DNA from: an uncultured Desulfuromonadales bacterium
GTDB taxonomy: Bacteria; Desulfobacterota; Desulfuromonadia; Desulfuromonadales; Geopsychrobacteraceae
NCBI GenBank assembly: GCA_947259685.1
Contig: CAMYNC010000020.1
Span: 1-58,990, forward strand
Reading direction: 5' to 3'
Length of the DNA: 58,990 nt
Shown piece after piece: positions 46,395-56,160 of the stretch. Each line of letters opens with the position of its first letter. Position 1 is the first letter of the stretch. The notes below the pieces were generated by a model that saw only the letters and a list, made by a program, of their open reading frames with translations, was not told the origin of the DNA and did no database searches. Both the position numbers and the translations under genes were made by a program.

Positions 46395-49391
46395 ATGAGT
46401 TACGTTCCCCTGCATGTGCATTCTTCTTTCTCCCCCCAGTGGGGGGTGCGTTCTCCCGAAGAGCTCTGCGCCGCTGCCGCCCGCATGGGTCTGAGCTGTC
46501 TGGCGCTGACCGACCGTAACGGCCTCTACGGCATCCCCCATTTTCTCGACTGTGCTCGGCAGTACAACATCAAACCACTGATCGGCAGTGAAGTCCTGCA
46601 TGCCGGACAACGGGCGGTGCTTTTGGCGTGCAATGCCGAAGGCTACGCCAATCTTTGCCGACTGCTCTCCGAGCTGCACTGCAGCGAGGACTTCTCGCTG
46701 ACCGAAGCCCTGGCCCGCTATCGGCAGGGGCTGACGATCTGCAGCGACCAGCCGCAGCTGCTCACTCCCTTGCGCAAACAGAGCAAAGCTCACCTCTATG
46801 TGGAACTCTCTCCCGGTCACCAGCTGCATCGCACTCTGGCGCTCTCACGCAAGCTCGGCCTGCCACCGGTGGCGACCAGCCGGGCCGTATTACTGGAGGC
46901 AGCGGACTATGAGCTACATCGTCTGCTGCGCGCCATCGCGCTGAACACAACCTTTTCCCGCTTGCCGGCGGAAGCAATCGCCGGTGATTGCGATCTGCTG
47001 CTACCTGCCAACAAAATGGCGGACTACTTCCCCCACTGTCCACAGGCCTTGCAGAACAGCCTGCAGATCGCCGCCGATTGTTGCAACGACTGGGATTTTT
47101 CGGAAACCATCTTTCCAACCTTTCGCGGTCAGACTGATTCGCAGGCTTATGCGCAGCTTGCCGACCGCGCCAGCCAGGGTGCACTCTGGCGCTACGGTAG
47201 CATTACTGCCCAGGTCGAAGCGCGGCTGCAGAAAGAACTGCGCATCATTCAGGACAAGGGGTTCGCCCATTACTTTCTGGTCGTCGAAGAACTAGCCAAA
47301 CAATCACCGCGCACCTGTGGCCGTGGCAGCGCCGCCGCATCGTTGGTGGCTTATTGTTTGGGGATCACCCATGTCGATCCGATTGCGCACAACCTGTTCT
47401 TTGAGCGTTTTCTCAACGAGGGGCGGGTTGACCCACCCGATATCGACATCGATTTCCCCTGGGACGAACGGGACGCAATCCTTGATTTTGCCTTTGCACG
47501 TTACGGTTCCCGCCGCGCGGCGATGGTCGCCAACCAGATCGGCTTTCGGGGTCGCTCTGCCATCCGCGAAGTCGCTAAAGTCTTTGGCTTCACCGATGGC
47601 GAGATCAAACAACTGACCAGCCGGATTTCCAGCTATTGGAAGGCGGAGCAGACCGCTGCGGCCGTCGATCGGCATCCGCTGTTCAAGGGGGAGAAGCTAA
47701 GTAGCGACTGGCAGAACGTGTTGCGCCTGGCCCAGCGGCTTAGTGGACAGTTACGGCACCTCTCGCTGCACTGCGGTGGCATCGTTATCGTCCCGGATGA
47801 AATCCGCCGCTATGTCCCGGTGGAGATTTCCGCCAAGGGGCTGCCGGTCATCCAGTGGGAAAAAGATCAGGCCGAAAACAGCGGCCTGGTGAAAATCGAC
47901 ATTCTGGGGAATCGCTCGCTGGCGGTGATCCGCGATGCCCTGGATGCGGTCAAAGTGCACAGCGGCAAAGAAATCGATTACGCCAGTTGGCAGCCACTGG
48001 ATGATGCAAAAACCAAACGGCTCTTAATGGCTGGAGCGACCATGGGCTGCTTCTATATCGAATCGCCAGCCACCCGTCTGCTGCTCAGGCGGATGTGGCT
48101 GGAGAATCCCTGCGGCGAGCAGCGCGATCTGTTCGAACATCTGGTGATGGCCTCAAGCATCATCCGACCGGCGGCCAACCGTTTTATTCTCGATTTTATC
48201 GCCCGGATGCGCGGAGCCAGCTGGGAACATCTGCATCCGCTGCTGGCCGAGGTGCTGGGGGAAACCTACGGCATTGCCATCTACCAGGAGCAGATCACCC
48301 AGCTGGCGATGGCCCTGGCAGACTTCAGTGCCTTCGAGGGGGATCAGCTGAGAAAGATCATCAGCAAGAAACATAAACAGCAGAAGCTGGAAGATTACCG
48401 GCAAAAGTTCACCGCCGGAGCCGCGCAGCAAGGTATCCCGGAACAGACCACCGCGGCGATCTGGGAACAGATCCTCTCCTTTGGCGGCTATTCCTTCTGT
48501 AAGCCCCACTCGGCCTCCTACGCTCTGGTCAGCTGCAAGTCGGCCTATTTGAAAGCCAATCATCCGGCGGAATTTATCGCCGCGGTGATTTCCAACCGGG
48601 GGGGCTTTTATTCTCCCTTCGCTTATCTCTCCGAGGCCCGGCGGATGGGGTTGCAGGTGCTGCCGCCGGATATCAACCTCAGCGAACACCATTACACCGG
48701 GCAAACCCGGCAGCTGCGCATCGGCTTGATGCAGATTCAGGGTCTGTCACAGGCAGCCTCAACGGCATTGCGTGCCGAGCGTGACCGGGCTGGGGAGTTC
48801 CTCAGTTTTCAGGATTTTATGCAGCGGGTGCGGATCGATCATAATGATCTGCGCCTGTTGATCAAGGCGGGCTGCTTCGATGGCCTGGAAAGCCAAGAGC
48901 GCCGTCCGTTGCTGCTCTGGAAACTACTCGCCAGGGGACAAAATAACCAGCAGGCGCAAGGTGCGCTGTTTCCGTCGGTAACCCCTGACTTACCGACTCC
49001 CCCACCCTACGATGAGCAAACGGTCCTGAATCAGGAACTGGAAACCCTCGGCATGCTCGCCTCGGTGCATCCACTGACCCTGCACCGCCGGACAATTGCC
49101 GAATTGCGCCCGGTGCAGGCCTGCGACATCGATCACTGGGCGGGACGCTATGTCAACATGGTGGGCTGGTGGGTGAACGGCAAAACTGTGCAGGATAAAA
49201 ATGGACGGCCGATGGAGTTCGTATCCTTCGAAGATACCAGCGCCATCTTCGATGCAACCTTCTTCCCCAAAACCTATGAGCGTTTCTGCCAAAAACTGAC
49301 CCGCCATCGCCCTTACCTGCTTAAAGGCAAGGTCGACCAGGAATTCGGCGTTTCAACCCTGACCGTGGAATGGATCGATTTTATCGAATGA
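46395..49391 (+). CDS. dnaE2: Error-prone DNA polymerase DnaE2
   Basis: Second C-family polymerase used in damage-induced mutagenesis with ImuB. About 998 aa from the ATG at 46395 (MSYVPLHVHSSFSPQWGVRS); longer in-frame starts exist at 46332 and 46347 and cannot be excluded. The PHP HxH motif is intact. Catalytic aspartates are in PPDIDIDFPWDERDAI and SGLVKIDILGNRSLAV. SFGGYSFCKPHSASYALVSC and a C-terminal OB domain follow. DnaE2 enzymes lack the C-terminal tau-binding region seen in DnaE, matching the shorter length. Confidence 0.93.
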   Translation: MSYVPLHVHSSFSPQWGVRSPEELCAAAARMGLSCLALTDRNGLYGIPHFLDCARQYNIKPLIGSEVLHAGQRAVLLACNAEGYANLCRLLSELHCSEDFSLTEALARYRQGLTICSDQPQLLTPLRKQSKAHLYVELSPGHQLHRTLALSRKLGLPPVATSRAVLLEAADYELHRLLRAIALNTTFSRLPAEAIAGDCDLLLPANKMADYFPHCPQALQNSLQIAADCCNDWDFSETIFPTFRGQTDSQAYAQLADRASQGALWRYGSITAQVEARLQKELRIIQDKGFAHYFLVVEELAKQSPRTCGRGSAAASLVAYCLGITHVDPIAHNLFFERFLNEGRVDPPDIDIDFPWDERDAILDFAFARYGSRRAAMVANQIGFRGRSAIREVAKVFGFTDGEIKQLTSRISSYWKAEQTAAAVDRHPLFKGEKLSSDWQNVLRLAQRLSGQLRHLSLHCGGIVIVPDEIRRYVPVEISAKGLPVIQWEKDQAENSGLVKIDILGNRSLAVIRDALDAVKVHSGKEIDYASWQPLDDAKTKRLLMAGATMGCFYIESPATRLLLRRMWLENPCGEQRDLFEHLVMASSIIRPAANRFILDFIARMRGASWEHLHPLLAEVLGETYGIAIYQEQITQLAMALADFSAFEGDQLRKIISKKHKQQKLEDYRQKFTAGAAQQGIPEQTTAAIWEQILSFGGYSFCKPHSASYALVSCKSAYLKANHPAEFIAAVISNRGGFYSPFAYLSEARRMGLQVLPPDINLSEHHYTGQTRQLRIGLMQIQGLSQAASTALRAERDRAGEFLSFQDFMQRVRIDHNDLRLLIKAGCFDGLESQERRPLLLWKLLARGQNNQQAQGALFPSVTPDLPTPPPYDEQTVLNQELETLGMLASVHPLTLHRRTIAELRPVQACDIDHWAGRYVNMVGWWVNGKTVQDKNGRPMEFVSFEDTSAIFDATFFPKTYERFCQKLTRHRPYLLKGKVDQEFGVSTLTVEWIDFIE

Positions 49392-49444
49392 GCGCGAAGG
49401 ATTGATGACGCAGAGAAAAATCCACCATGTAACATTGCAAAGAA

Positions 49445-49477
49445 GAGCTTCCTATGACAAAGCCATAAGAAGCTCTC
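49445..49477. terminator. Hairpin between convergent dnaE2 and pqiC
   Basis: An 8-bp perfect stem agagcttc/gaagctct (49445-49452 with 49470-49477), loop 17, with moderate T content on each side. A weak, possibly bidirectional terminator. Confidence 0.45.
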
Positions 49478-49524
49478 TTTCTGGTGGCAAGGGACCATCA
49501 GAGTAAAAAACCTTGATAAATTTT

Positions 49525-50139
49525 TTAATCCCTCGCTTTCCTCAGATTACGTAGTTCTAAGCTGACCTCCTGGCAAAGCTTGGCGATCAGTTGATTCTGT
49601 GCCTGGATCAGCGAATTGATACTTTGTTCAAGTGAGTTTTGCTGGTATGCGCTTATCTTGCTGAACAACAGTTGCTCACCTGAACGATCGACGATTCTCC
49701 ATCCGGCACGCAATGTCGCCAGCCCTCCTGGCTTTCCCGTCAGCTCAAGGATCTCAACGATGACCCGATAATCCGGATTAAAGTATCCCCCCCATGGATA
49801 GCTGGCGACCTGCTCAGTTCCAAGCTGTCTGCCGAGAGTTTCGGCAATGGCTGACTCCAGATCTTTTTCCAGCAAGCCTGCCCAGCGATGCAGGTCGGTC
49901 AAGCGATATTGATTTCCCTCGTCTCGGACGACAATCTCCTGACGTTTGAGCATTTCCGGAATAGCGACTGGCCCAACTCCGATGGCAAGATCCGGTAGTT
50001 TTTCTGCCGCTGAAGCAGCGGGAAGAGCAACCGGTGCCAATTGATAATAGTGCATCGTTGGTTGTTTGCCACTGCATCCGCCAAGGAGTGGCAACAAGGT
50101 TGCCAGAGCAACAAGCATACTAGACACCAGACATCTCAT
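49525..50139 (-). CDS. pqiC: PqiC-like lipoprotein
   Basis: 204 aa with lipobox LLGGC (Cys22), in the ABC-type transport auxiliary family: VGPVAIPEMLKRQEIVVRDE and RWAGLLEKDLESAIAETLGR. It tethers the PqiB tube to the outer membrane in E. coli. Overlaps pqiB by 4 bp. Confidence 0.9.
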   Translation of the reverse strand: MRCLVSSMLVALATLLPLLGGCSGKQPTMHYYQLAPVALPAASAAEKLPDLAIGVGPVAIPEMLKRQEIVVRDEGNQYRLTDLHRWAGLLEKDLESAIAETLGRQLGTEQVASYPWGGYFNPDYRVIVEILELTGKPGGLATLRAGWRIVDRSGEQLLFSKISAYQQNSLEQSINSLIQAQNQLIAKLCQEVSLELRNLRKARD

Positions 50140-51791
50140 TGTTTTGATTCTCCTCGGCCGAAGATAAGTGCACGTGGATTGCGATCCAATTGGTCGGAAA
50201 CTGCACGGATTGAGCGGATCGCTCCGGTCAACTCGTCCAGGGTCTGCTGGGTTTTGAAATTAAGCGCGGAGTCAGCGCCGAAAGTTTTTTCCAGCCCAGT
50301 CATCGTCTGTTGCAGCTGCTCCAATGTCTGGTTCAGCTTCGGCAGGACCTGCTTATCAACATCGCCGGCGAGCCCTTGATATTCCTGCAACGTCTGCTTG
50401 AGTGCCACAATGGTCTCATTCAGGTTATCGCTGAGCTCTTCAAGTGGCAGGGCGTTGATTTTTTTCAGCATGCTGTTGACCTCTTCGACAATCTGGCCGA
50501 AGGGTGACGGAACCGTGGGAAACACTGCGTAGCCGTCTTCATAGGTGATTTCGGCAGATTTTGCCTCGGGGAAAAAGTCCAGTTGGATATAGAGCTGACC
50601 TGTCAACAGATTACCGGTATTCAACTGAGCACGCAGGCCATGTTTGAGCATGGCTTTTCCGACCTCGCCGTGTTCTTTTTCCGATAGGTCCCTCATCTCT
50701 CCGCTATATTCAACTTTCTCGCCATTAAGCCATAACTCGAAACGCTCAGGTTCTATCGTCACCAGCACCGGAATCCGTGCTTTATTTTTGTCGGCATCGA
50801 GAATCAACTTGATATCGACGACTTTACCGATCGGGATACCACGAAACTCCACCGGCGCCCCTGGAGTCAAACCGCGCACCGATTGATCAAAGTACATCAG
50901 ATAATGTTCCTTGATGGCATAGATTTCTTGGGTTGCGATCTCACGATTTAGGTACAAATTAAAAATGTGATCCTCAGCGACAGTCGCTTTGGACTTCAGA
51001 TTGGCGGGTGTTTCAAAGGCAATCCCGCCGAGCATGATCGAAACCAGGGATTGGGCATCGACTTTGATGCCGTTAGCATCGAGTTTGACATCAACACCGC
51101 TGGCATTCCAGAATTTTGTTTGGCTGTTGACCAGATCATGGTGCGGGTCATGGATGAAGACTTTTATATTGACCGCTGCCCTGTTTTCAGCAAATTGATA
51201 ATCGACAACCTGGCCGACCTTAATCTGGCGATAATAAACTGCTGAGCCGATATTCACCGAACCAAGAGCTGGCGTCTGCAGCATGAAGTGCTGGCCGGGA
51301 ACATCCGCTGCGATCTGCGGTGGTTTTGCTAGCCCGGTAAACTTTTTTGCCGGTTTACCTTCCCGGCTTGGCTCCATCGCGATATAGGCCCCGGACAACA
51401 GGGTGCCCAGGTTCGAGACTTCGCTGGTCGAAATTCTTGCTTTTGCCACCCAAAAGCGTGAATTAACAGTCAGGTATGGCTCTGAGCCTTTCTCCATCCT
51501 GACGAGAACAATCACACCGTTCAACTCTTCTGCCAAGGTGATTTTTTCAACATTACCGACAACAACATCCTTGTACTTGATTTTTGTTTTTCCTGCTTCG
51601 AGACCTTCGGCATTTTCAAAGCTGATACTGATAAGCGGCCCTTTTTCGGAAATCGATTTGTAGGCCAGCCAGCCACCGATCGCTGCGGCAATCAGTGGAA
51701 CCACCCAGATAATGGAAAATTTTCGTTTGGTCCGCACTTCGGCGATCACAGGCTTATTGCTCGGCAGAGAGTTTGGTTTTTCCTCACTCAT
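50136..51791 (-). CDS. pqiB: PqiB, triple-MCE-domain envelope protein
   Basis: 551 aa: one N-terminal membrane helix (IIWVVPLIAAAIGGWLAY), three MCE domains (about 45-130, 160-240, 290-390) and a C-terminal coiled region that makes the lipid-conducting needle in E. coli PqiB. Motif PVEFRGIPIGKVVDI marks the third MCE. Start at 51791 is preferred because GGAGG precedes it; a start six codons up is possible. It overlaps the second PqiA half by 8 bp. Confidence 0.93.
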   Translation of the reverse strand: MSEEKPNSLPSNKPVIAEVRTKRKFSIIWVVPLIAAAIGGWLAYKSISEKGPLISISFENAEGLEAGKTKIKYKDVVVGNVEKITLAEELNGVIVLVRMEKGSEPYLTVNSRFWVAKARISTSEVSNLGTLLSGAYIAMEPSREGKPAKKFTGLAKPPQIAADVPGQHFMLQTPALGSVNIGSAVYYRQIKVGQVVDYQFAENRAAVNIKVFIHDPHHDLVNSQTKFWNASGVDVKLDANGIKVDAQSLVSIMLGGIAFETPANLKSKATVAEDHIFNLYLNREIATQEIYAIKEHYLMYFDQSVRGLTPGAPVEFRGIPIGKVVDIKLILDADKNKARIPVLVTIEPERFELWLNGEKVEYSGEMRDLSEKEHGEVGKAMLKHGLRAQLNTGNLLTGQLYIQLDFFPEAKSAEITYEDGYAVFPTVPSPFGQIVEEVNSMLKKINALPLEELSDNLNETIVALKQTLQEYQGLAGDVDKQVLPKLNQTLEQLQQTMTGLEKTFGADSALNFKTQQTLDELTGAIRSIRAVSDQLDRNPRALIFGRGESKQ

Positions 51792-52422
51792 TGTTTTCCT
51801 CCATGGCATCCCAGATGAGCCGCGGGTCGAAACTATCCGCAGCGCACATGGTCAGAATAACAACCCCGGCGAAATAGATGGCGCCGTCCCCGGCATCGAT
51901 GGTCGCCACCGCACCCAGTTTGACTAAGGCAACCAGAATCGTCACCACATAAACATCGATCATCGACCAACGGCCGATGATCTCCGTCAGCCGATAAAGC
52001 CGGGTCCGATCGCGCGGCCTCCAGCGCCAGCGCAGTTGGACTGATACTAGCAGCAGCAGCAAGATCAAGATTTTGACAAATGGGACAAAAACACTGGCAA
52101 AAAAGATCACCAAGGCAATTTCATAACTGCCGCTCTTAAAAAAATAAATCACCCCGCTCATGATGGTGTCACCCTGGACATGCCCCAGCGCCGAGGTATA
52201 GGTAATCGGCAGCAGATTCGCCGGGAAAAGCAGCACACAAGCGGCAAGCACCAGGGCCCAGCAGCGGGCCAGGCTGTTTTCTTTCCGACTGTGCAGGGTT
52301 GAGCCGCACCGCGGGCAGCTCAGCTGCTGGTGATTTTCCAATGGCTGTTGAGGGCAGAGCAGATGACAGCTGTGGCAGCTGATCAGGCCCTGTTGCCTGG
52401 CGGTGGTCTCAACTTGTGGCAT
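51784..52422 (-). CDS. pqiA: PqiA-like membrane protein, second half
   Basis: 212 aa: zinc ribbon with CHSC/CPRC (residues about 16-40) and four membrane helices (PqiA domain). In E. coli PqiA is one protein with two such units; here they are separate genes. Conserved GRWSMIDVYVVTILVALVKL. Overlaps its partner by 14 bp. Confidence 0.9.
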   Translation of the reverse strand: MPQVETTARQQGLISCHSCHLLCPQQPLENHQQLSCPRCGSTLHSRKENSLARCWALVLAACVLLFPANLLPITYTSALGHVQGDTIMSGVIYFFKSGSYEIALVIFFASVFVPFVKILILLLLLVSVQLRWRWRPRDRTRLYRLTEIIGRWSMIDVYVVTILVALVKLGAVATIDAGDGAIYFAGVVILTMCAADSFDPRLIWDAMEENNE

Positions 52423-53020
52423 CCTTACCCGCCAACCTTTCCCAGACCTGATGGCTGTCCAAAACGGAGATCTGTGCAGTCGATGTCACTATCAACAGGG
52501 CAAAGGCCCAAAGGGAAATTCCCGGGATAATCTCTGCCAGCTTAGCCAGTTTGACCAGTGCCACCAGCACCCCGATCATGAAGATTTCGATCATGTTCCA
52601 GTTCTGCAGGTGCTGGACGACCAGAAAAACCTGCTTCGCCGATCGCGTCCGACGCTTTAGATAAAGCGGCAGCAGCACATAAAGCAACCCGGTGATTTGC
52701 ATCAGTGGGAAGATCAGGCAGGTCAGAAACACCAAGGTTGCCAAAAACAGCATCCCTTGTGCATAGAGCAACTGGACACCCGTTATCAGGTTACTCTGTT
52801 GCTCAAAAATACCGGTATCCATCGCCAAAAAGGGGAAGCTGACAGCGGCGATATAGAGGGCCAAACTTGCCAGGGCGAGGGCCAAGGAACGTTCGATGCT
52901 ATTCGGTTTAGAACGATGCAGTAGGCAACCGCAACGCGGGCAGTAGGCCGAACCGCGAGGTGGCAGCGGTGGCAGCTGAGTCAGTAAATCGCATTCGTGG
53001 CAAGCCATCAAATCAGCCAT
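52409..53020 (-). CDS. pqiA: PqiA-like membrane protein, first half
   Basis: 203 aa with CHEC/CPRCGC ribbon and four helices; the conserved QNWNMIEIFMIGVLVALVKL corresponds to the matching segment in the partner. Together they replace the single two-unit PqiA. First gene of the pqi operon; its promoter must lie in the 264-bp gap shared with the efflux genes. Confidence 0.9.
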   Translation of the reverse strand: MADLMACHECDLLTQLPPLPPRGSAYCPRCGCLLHRSKPNSIERSLALALASLALYIAAVSFPFLAMDTGIFEQQSNLITGVQLLYAQGMLFLATLVFLTCLIFPLMQITGLLYVLLPLYLKRRTRSAKQVFLVVQHLQNWNMIEIFMIGVLVALVKLAKLAEIIPGISLWAFALLIVTSTAQISVLDSHQVWERLAGKDATS

Positions 53021-53233
53021 GGTGAATTTAATCCCCAGGTTCAGCGCTATCGTGAAAAAAACATACCTTTGTAATAGTTACAGATAAATTAGAGAGTTAC
53101 CAGTGGCAAAAGCAATTTATTTATGGCCTGAACAGAAAAAAGCTCAAAAGGAAGCCGTAGATATAGGCCCAGCTCATTTGACAGGTTAAATATCTTGAAA
53201 AGACTGGGGATTTACTGAAATTTCGCTAGAGTT

Positions 53234-53242
53234 TGCTATAAA
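53234..53242 (+). promoter_or_regulatory. Putative extended -10 promoter of the efflux operon
   Basis: TG at 53234-53235 one base before TATAAA (53237-53242), 43 bp ahead of the start codon. No good -35. Confidence 0.4.
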
Positions 53243-53284
53243 TAAGATGAACAGTTTAACTTTTCATTGGTGGAGGGATCATTC

Positions 53285-54937
53285 GTGAAGATCGCCAGTC
53301 GTCACTCTCGTGGTTTGCCTTTTTTCGGACAGACTCCAGTATCGGGGTCTAGATTTCAACTGCTCGGCCTGCTGTTGCTTACACTGTTTGTCGGTGGCTG
53401 CGCAATGGTCGGTCCAGACTACGTCCAGCCGCCGGCCCCCGTGTCCGATTCCTGGATCGATACAGCGAAGGATGAGGACCTGAGCAAAGCCTCTGTTGAA
53501 TACGCAGATTGGTGGCAGAATCTCAATGATCCGGTTCTCGACCGGCTGGTGCAGATGGCCTATGAGCAGAACCTGCCGCTGCAGATTGCCGGTTTGCGGG
53601 TTCTAGAAGCCCGTGCCGAGCTTGGCTTTGTCACTGGGCAACTCTACCCTCAGCAACAGCAGGCAAGCGCTGACCTGCTCGCCATCGGCGCAAGTCAGAA
53701 TGATGCCAACACCTTAGGCATTGACCATCGCTGGGCCTCAGGTGGGTTCGGTTTTGATGCCGCCTGGGAGATGGATTTCTGGGGTAAATTTCGCCGGGCG
53801 GTGCAATCGGCAGATTCCGATTTTCTAGCCGCAATCTCAGATTATGACGATCTGCTGGTCACCTTGACCGCCGAAGTGGCGCGCGCCTACACCCTGATCC
53901 GTACTTTTGAAGAGCGCATTCTTATAGCAGAGCAGAACATCGCCATTCAGCAGCGTTCTTTGGAGATCACCCAAGCCCTCTTTGAAGCCGGCTTGGTCAC
54001 TGAGCTGGATAACCAGCAGGCCACCGGGCTGCTGAATACAACCAAGGCCCTGATCCCCGCGTTGGAGGCGTCACGGCGACAGGCGCAAAATAGTCTCAGC
54101 ATTCTGCTGGGGCTTTCTCCCCGTAATCTGGATGACATCATCGGCGTTAAAGGGCGTATTCCCTTGGCTCCGGCGGAAATTGCCGTCGGAATCCCCGCCG
54201 ATCTGTTGCGCCGTCGTCCCGATATTCGCCGGGCTGAACAGCTGGCGGCAGCGCAGTCATCCTTGATCGGTGTCGCCAAGGCTGATCTCTATCCACATTT
54301 TTCCCTGGTCGGTTCGATCGGACTGCGTTCCAGTGATGGCGCGCCGACCAGAGACGGTGGAAGGGGAGGCAGCAGCTTTGGTGACCTGTTCGATGGTGAC
54401 AGCATTGAATATTTCATCGGTCCGACTTTCACCTGGGATATTTTAAATTACGGCCGGATCAAAAACCGGGTGCGGGTTCAGGATGCACGTTTTCAGCAGC
54501 TGCAGGTCAATTATCAGGACACCGTTTTGCGGGCGGCCAGGGAAGTCGAAGACAATATGGTCGGGTTTTTACGCGGTCAGGATGAGGCCGGCTTCCTGAA
54601 CAAGAGTGTCAAAGCCTACCAACGCTCGGTCGAGCTTGCCCAGACCCAATACCGCGAAGGGTTGGTCGATTATCAGCGGGTTTTGGATAATCAGCGTGCC
54701 CTGACTGCTGAACAGGACCGGCTCCTGGCGATTGAGGGTGATGTGATTCTGAGCCTGATCGGCATGTATAAGGCACTAGGTGGTGGCTGGCAGATGCGAG
54801 TCGGCAACGACTTCGTCCCTGAAAAGGTACAGAAAGAATTGGCCGAACGGACCGATTGGGGCGACCTGCTTGAGTCTGACGAACAGCAGCCGAAGGCGAC
54901 CACAGAATCTTCAGGCTGGCGATCGCCGGATTGGTAA
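53285..54937 (+). CDS. Outer-membrane efflux lipoprotein (NodT/OprM family)
   Basis: TolC-like outer-membrane channel for the RND pump. 550 aa from the GTG at 53285 (GGAGG 7 nt upstream). Lipobox FVGGC (about Cys39), then the two OEP repeats with the conserved IPADLLRRRPDIRRAEQLAA. A Gly/Asp-rich loop (RDGGRGGSSFGDLFDG) is a family variation. First gene of the three-gene export system. Confidence 0.93.
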   Translation: MKIASRHSRGLPFFGQTPVSGSRFQLLGLLLLTLFVGGCAMVGPDYVQPPAPVSDSWIDTAKDEDLSKASVEYADWWQNLNDPVLDRLVQMAYEQNLPLQIAGLRVLEARAELGFVTGQLYPQQQQASADLLAIGASQNDANTLGIDHRWASGGFGFDAAWEMDFWGKFRRAVQSADSDFLAAISDYDDLLVTLTAEVARAYTLIRTFEERILIAEQNIAIQQRSLEITQALFEAGLVTELDNQQATGLLNTTKALIPALEASRRQAQNSLSILLGLSPRNLDDIIGVKGRIPLAPAEIAVGIPADLLRRRPDIRRAEQLAAAQSSLIGVAKADLYPHFSLVGSIGLRSSDGAPTRDGGRGGSSFGDLFDGDSIEYFIGPTFTWDILNYGRIKNRVRVQDARFQQLQVNYQDTVLRAAREVEDNMVGFLRGQDEAGFLNKSVKAYQRSVELAQTQYREGLVDYQRVLDNQRALTAEQDRLLAIEGDVILSLIGMYKALGGGWQMRVGNDFVPEKVQKELAERTDWGDLLESDEQQPKATTESSGWRSPDW

Positions 54938-55036
54938 AACCGGTGCGAGAAGTAGTAAATGAGATAAATGCTGCTTAATTTCTAGCGATATCATCTGATT
55001 ATTCTACGTGTTAACTATTCAACAAATAGGTGAGCT

Positions 55037-56146
55037 ATGAAAACCCAACGAATTTTTTTTGTTCCTCTGCTTCTAGCAGCCTTGTTGCTGCCTGCCTGCA
55101 AGCAAGAGATCGAGAAAAAAGAAGTTATCCGCCCGGTAAAGGCAATACGACTGGGTGGCGAGGCAATGCGGTTGACCGGTCGTACCTTCCCCGGCAAGGC
55201 AAAAGCGACTCAGGAGACCAATCTCGCTTTCCGGGTCGCTGGACCGCTTATCAAATTTCCGGCCCAGGTTGGTGATGAAGTCAAGCGGGGTGATGTCCTG
55301 GCCCGTATCGACCCGCGAGATTATGAGGTTACGCTGCGCAACGTTCAAGGACAGTTGAGCCAGGCGCAGGCGCTTCTGGAATTGGCCACCAGTGATTATG
55401 ACCGGGTCACCCGAGTCGCAGCCAAGGATCCGGGTGCTATCAGCGCGGCGATGATTGATGCCAAAAAAGGCGAGTTGGACAGTGCAAAAGCACAGGTCCA
55501 GTCGCACCGCGCAAGTGTTGCCACGGCCCGGGATAACCTGAAATATACCTCTCTCAATGCACCCTATGACGGTACGGTGGTCGAGACGTTCGTGGAAAAC
55601 TTTGAAAATGTTCAGGCCAAACAGTCGATCATCCGTCTGGTTGATACCAAAGAAATGGAATTTGTCATCAGTATCCCAGAGAGCTTGATCTCCGAGGCTA
55701 AAAATGTCGAAACAGTGTTGGTGCGATTTGATGCCTTTCCTAACCTAGACATCCAAGCCACCATAAAGGAAATTGGCAAAGAGGCCTCAAAAACCACCCG
55801 AACTTACCCCGTCACATTGATTATGGACCAGCCGGAAGGCCTGCAAATTCTGCCCGGTATGGCCGGAAAAGCCTGGGCCGACAAGGTCTCCAAGGAACTG
55901 TTAGAGAAAGCCAGCGTCGGAGTGACGGTACCGGTTGCCTCTGTTTTCACTGAAAACGACAAGTCCTATGTCTGGGTTGTCAATGAGGATTCTATGACGG
56001 TAACCCGGAAGGAGGTCTCTTTGGGTCGTGTGGCGAATGAAGGCATAACGATTCTCGACGGTTTGGAGGGTGGACTGCTGATCGTCTCGGCAGGCGCCAA
56101 TTCCCTGGTTGAAGGCCAGAAAATCCGTCTTTTAGAGAAACCATAA
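55037..56146 (+). CDS. RND efflux periplasmic adaptor lipoprotein
   Basis: Membrane-fusion protein, 369 aa, lipobox LLPAC (Cys21). Lipoyl half KFPAQVGDEVKRGDVLARID, hairpin helices, then SLNAPYDGTVVETFVENFE and a beta-barrel. Follows the channel gene by 99 bp. Confidence 0.93.
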   Translation: MKTQRIFFVPLLLAALLLPACKQEIEKKEVIRPVKAIRLGGEAMRLTGRTFPGKAKATQETNLAFRVAGPLIKFPAQVGDEVKRGDVLARIDPRDYEVTLRNVQGQLSQAQALLELATSDYDRVTRVAAKDPGAISAAMIDAKKGELDSAKAQVQSHRASVATARDNLKYTSLNAPYDGTVVETFVENFENVQAKQSIIRLVDTKEMEFVISIPESLISEAKNVETVLVRFDAFPNLDIQATIKEIGKEASKTTRTYPVTLIMDQPEGLQILPGMAGKAWADKVSKELLEKASVGVTVPVASVFTENDKSYVWVVNEDSMTVTRKEVSLGRVANEGITILDGLEGGLLIVSAGANSLVEGQKIRLLEKP

Positions 56147-56160
56147 GCAGGAGAGTCCGC

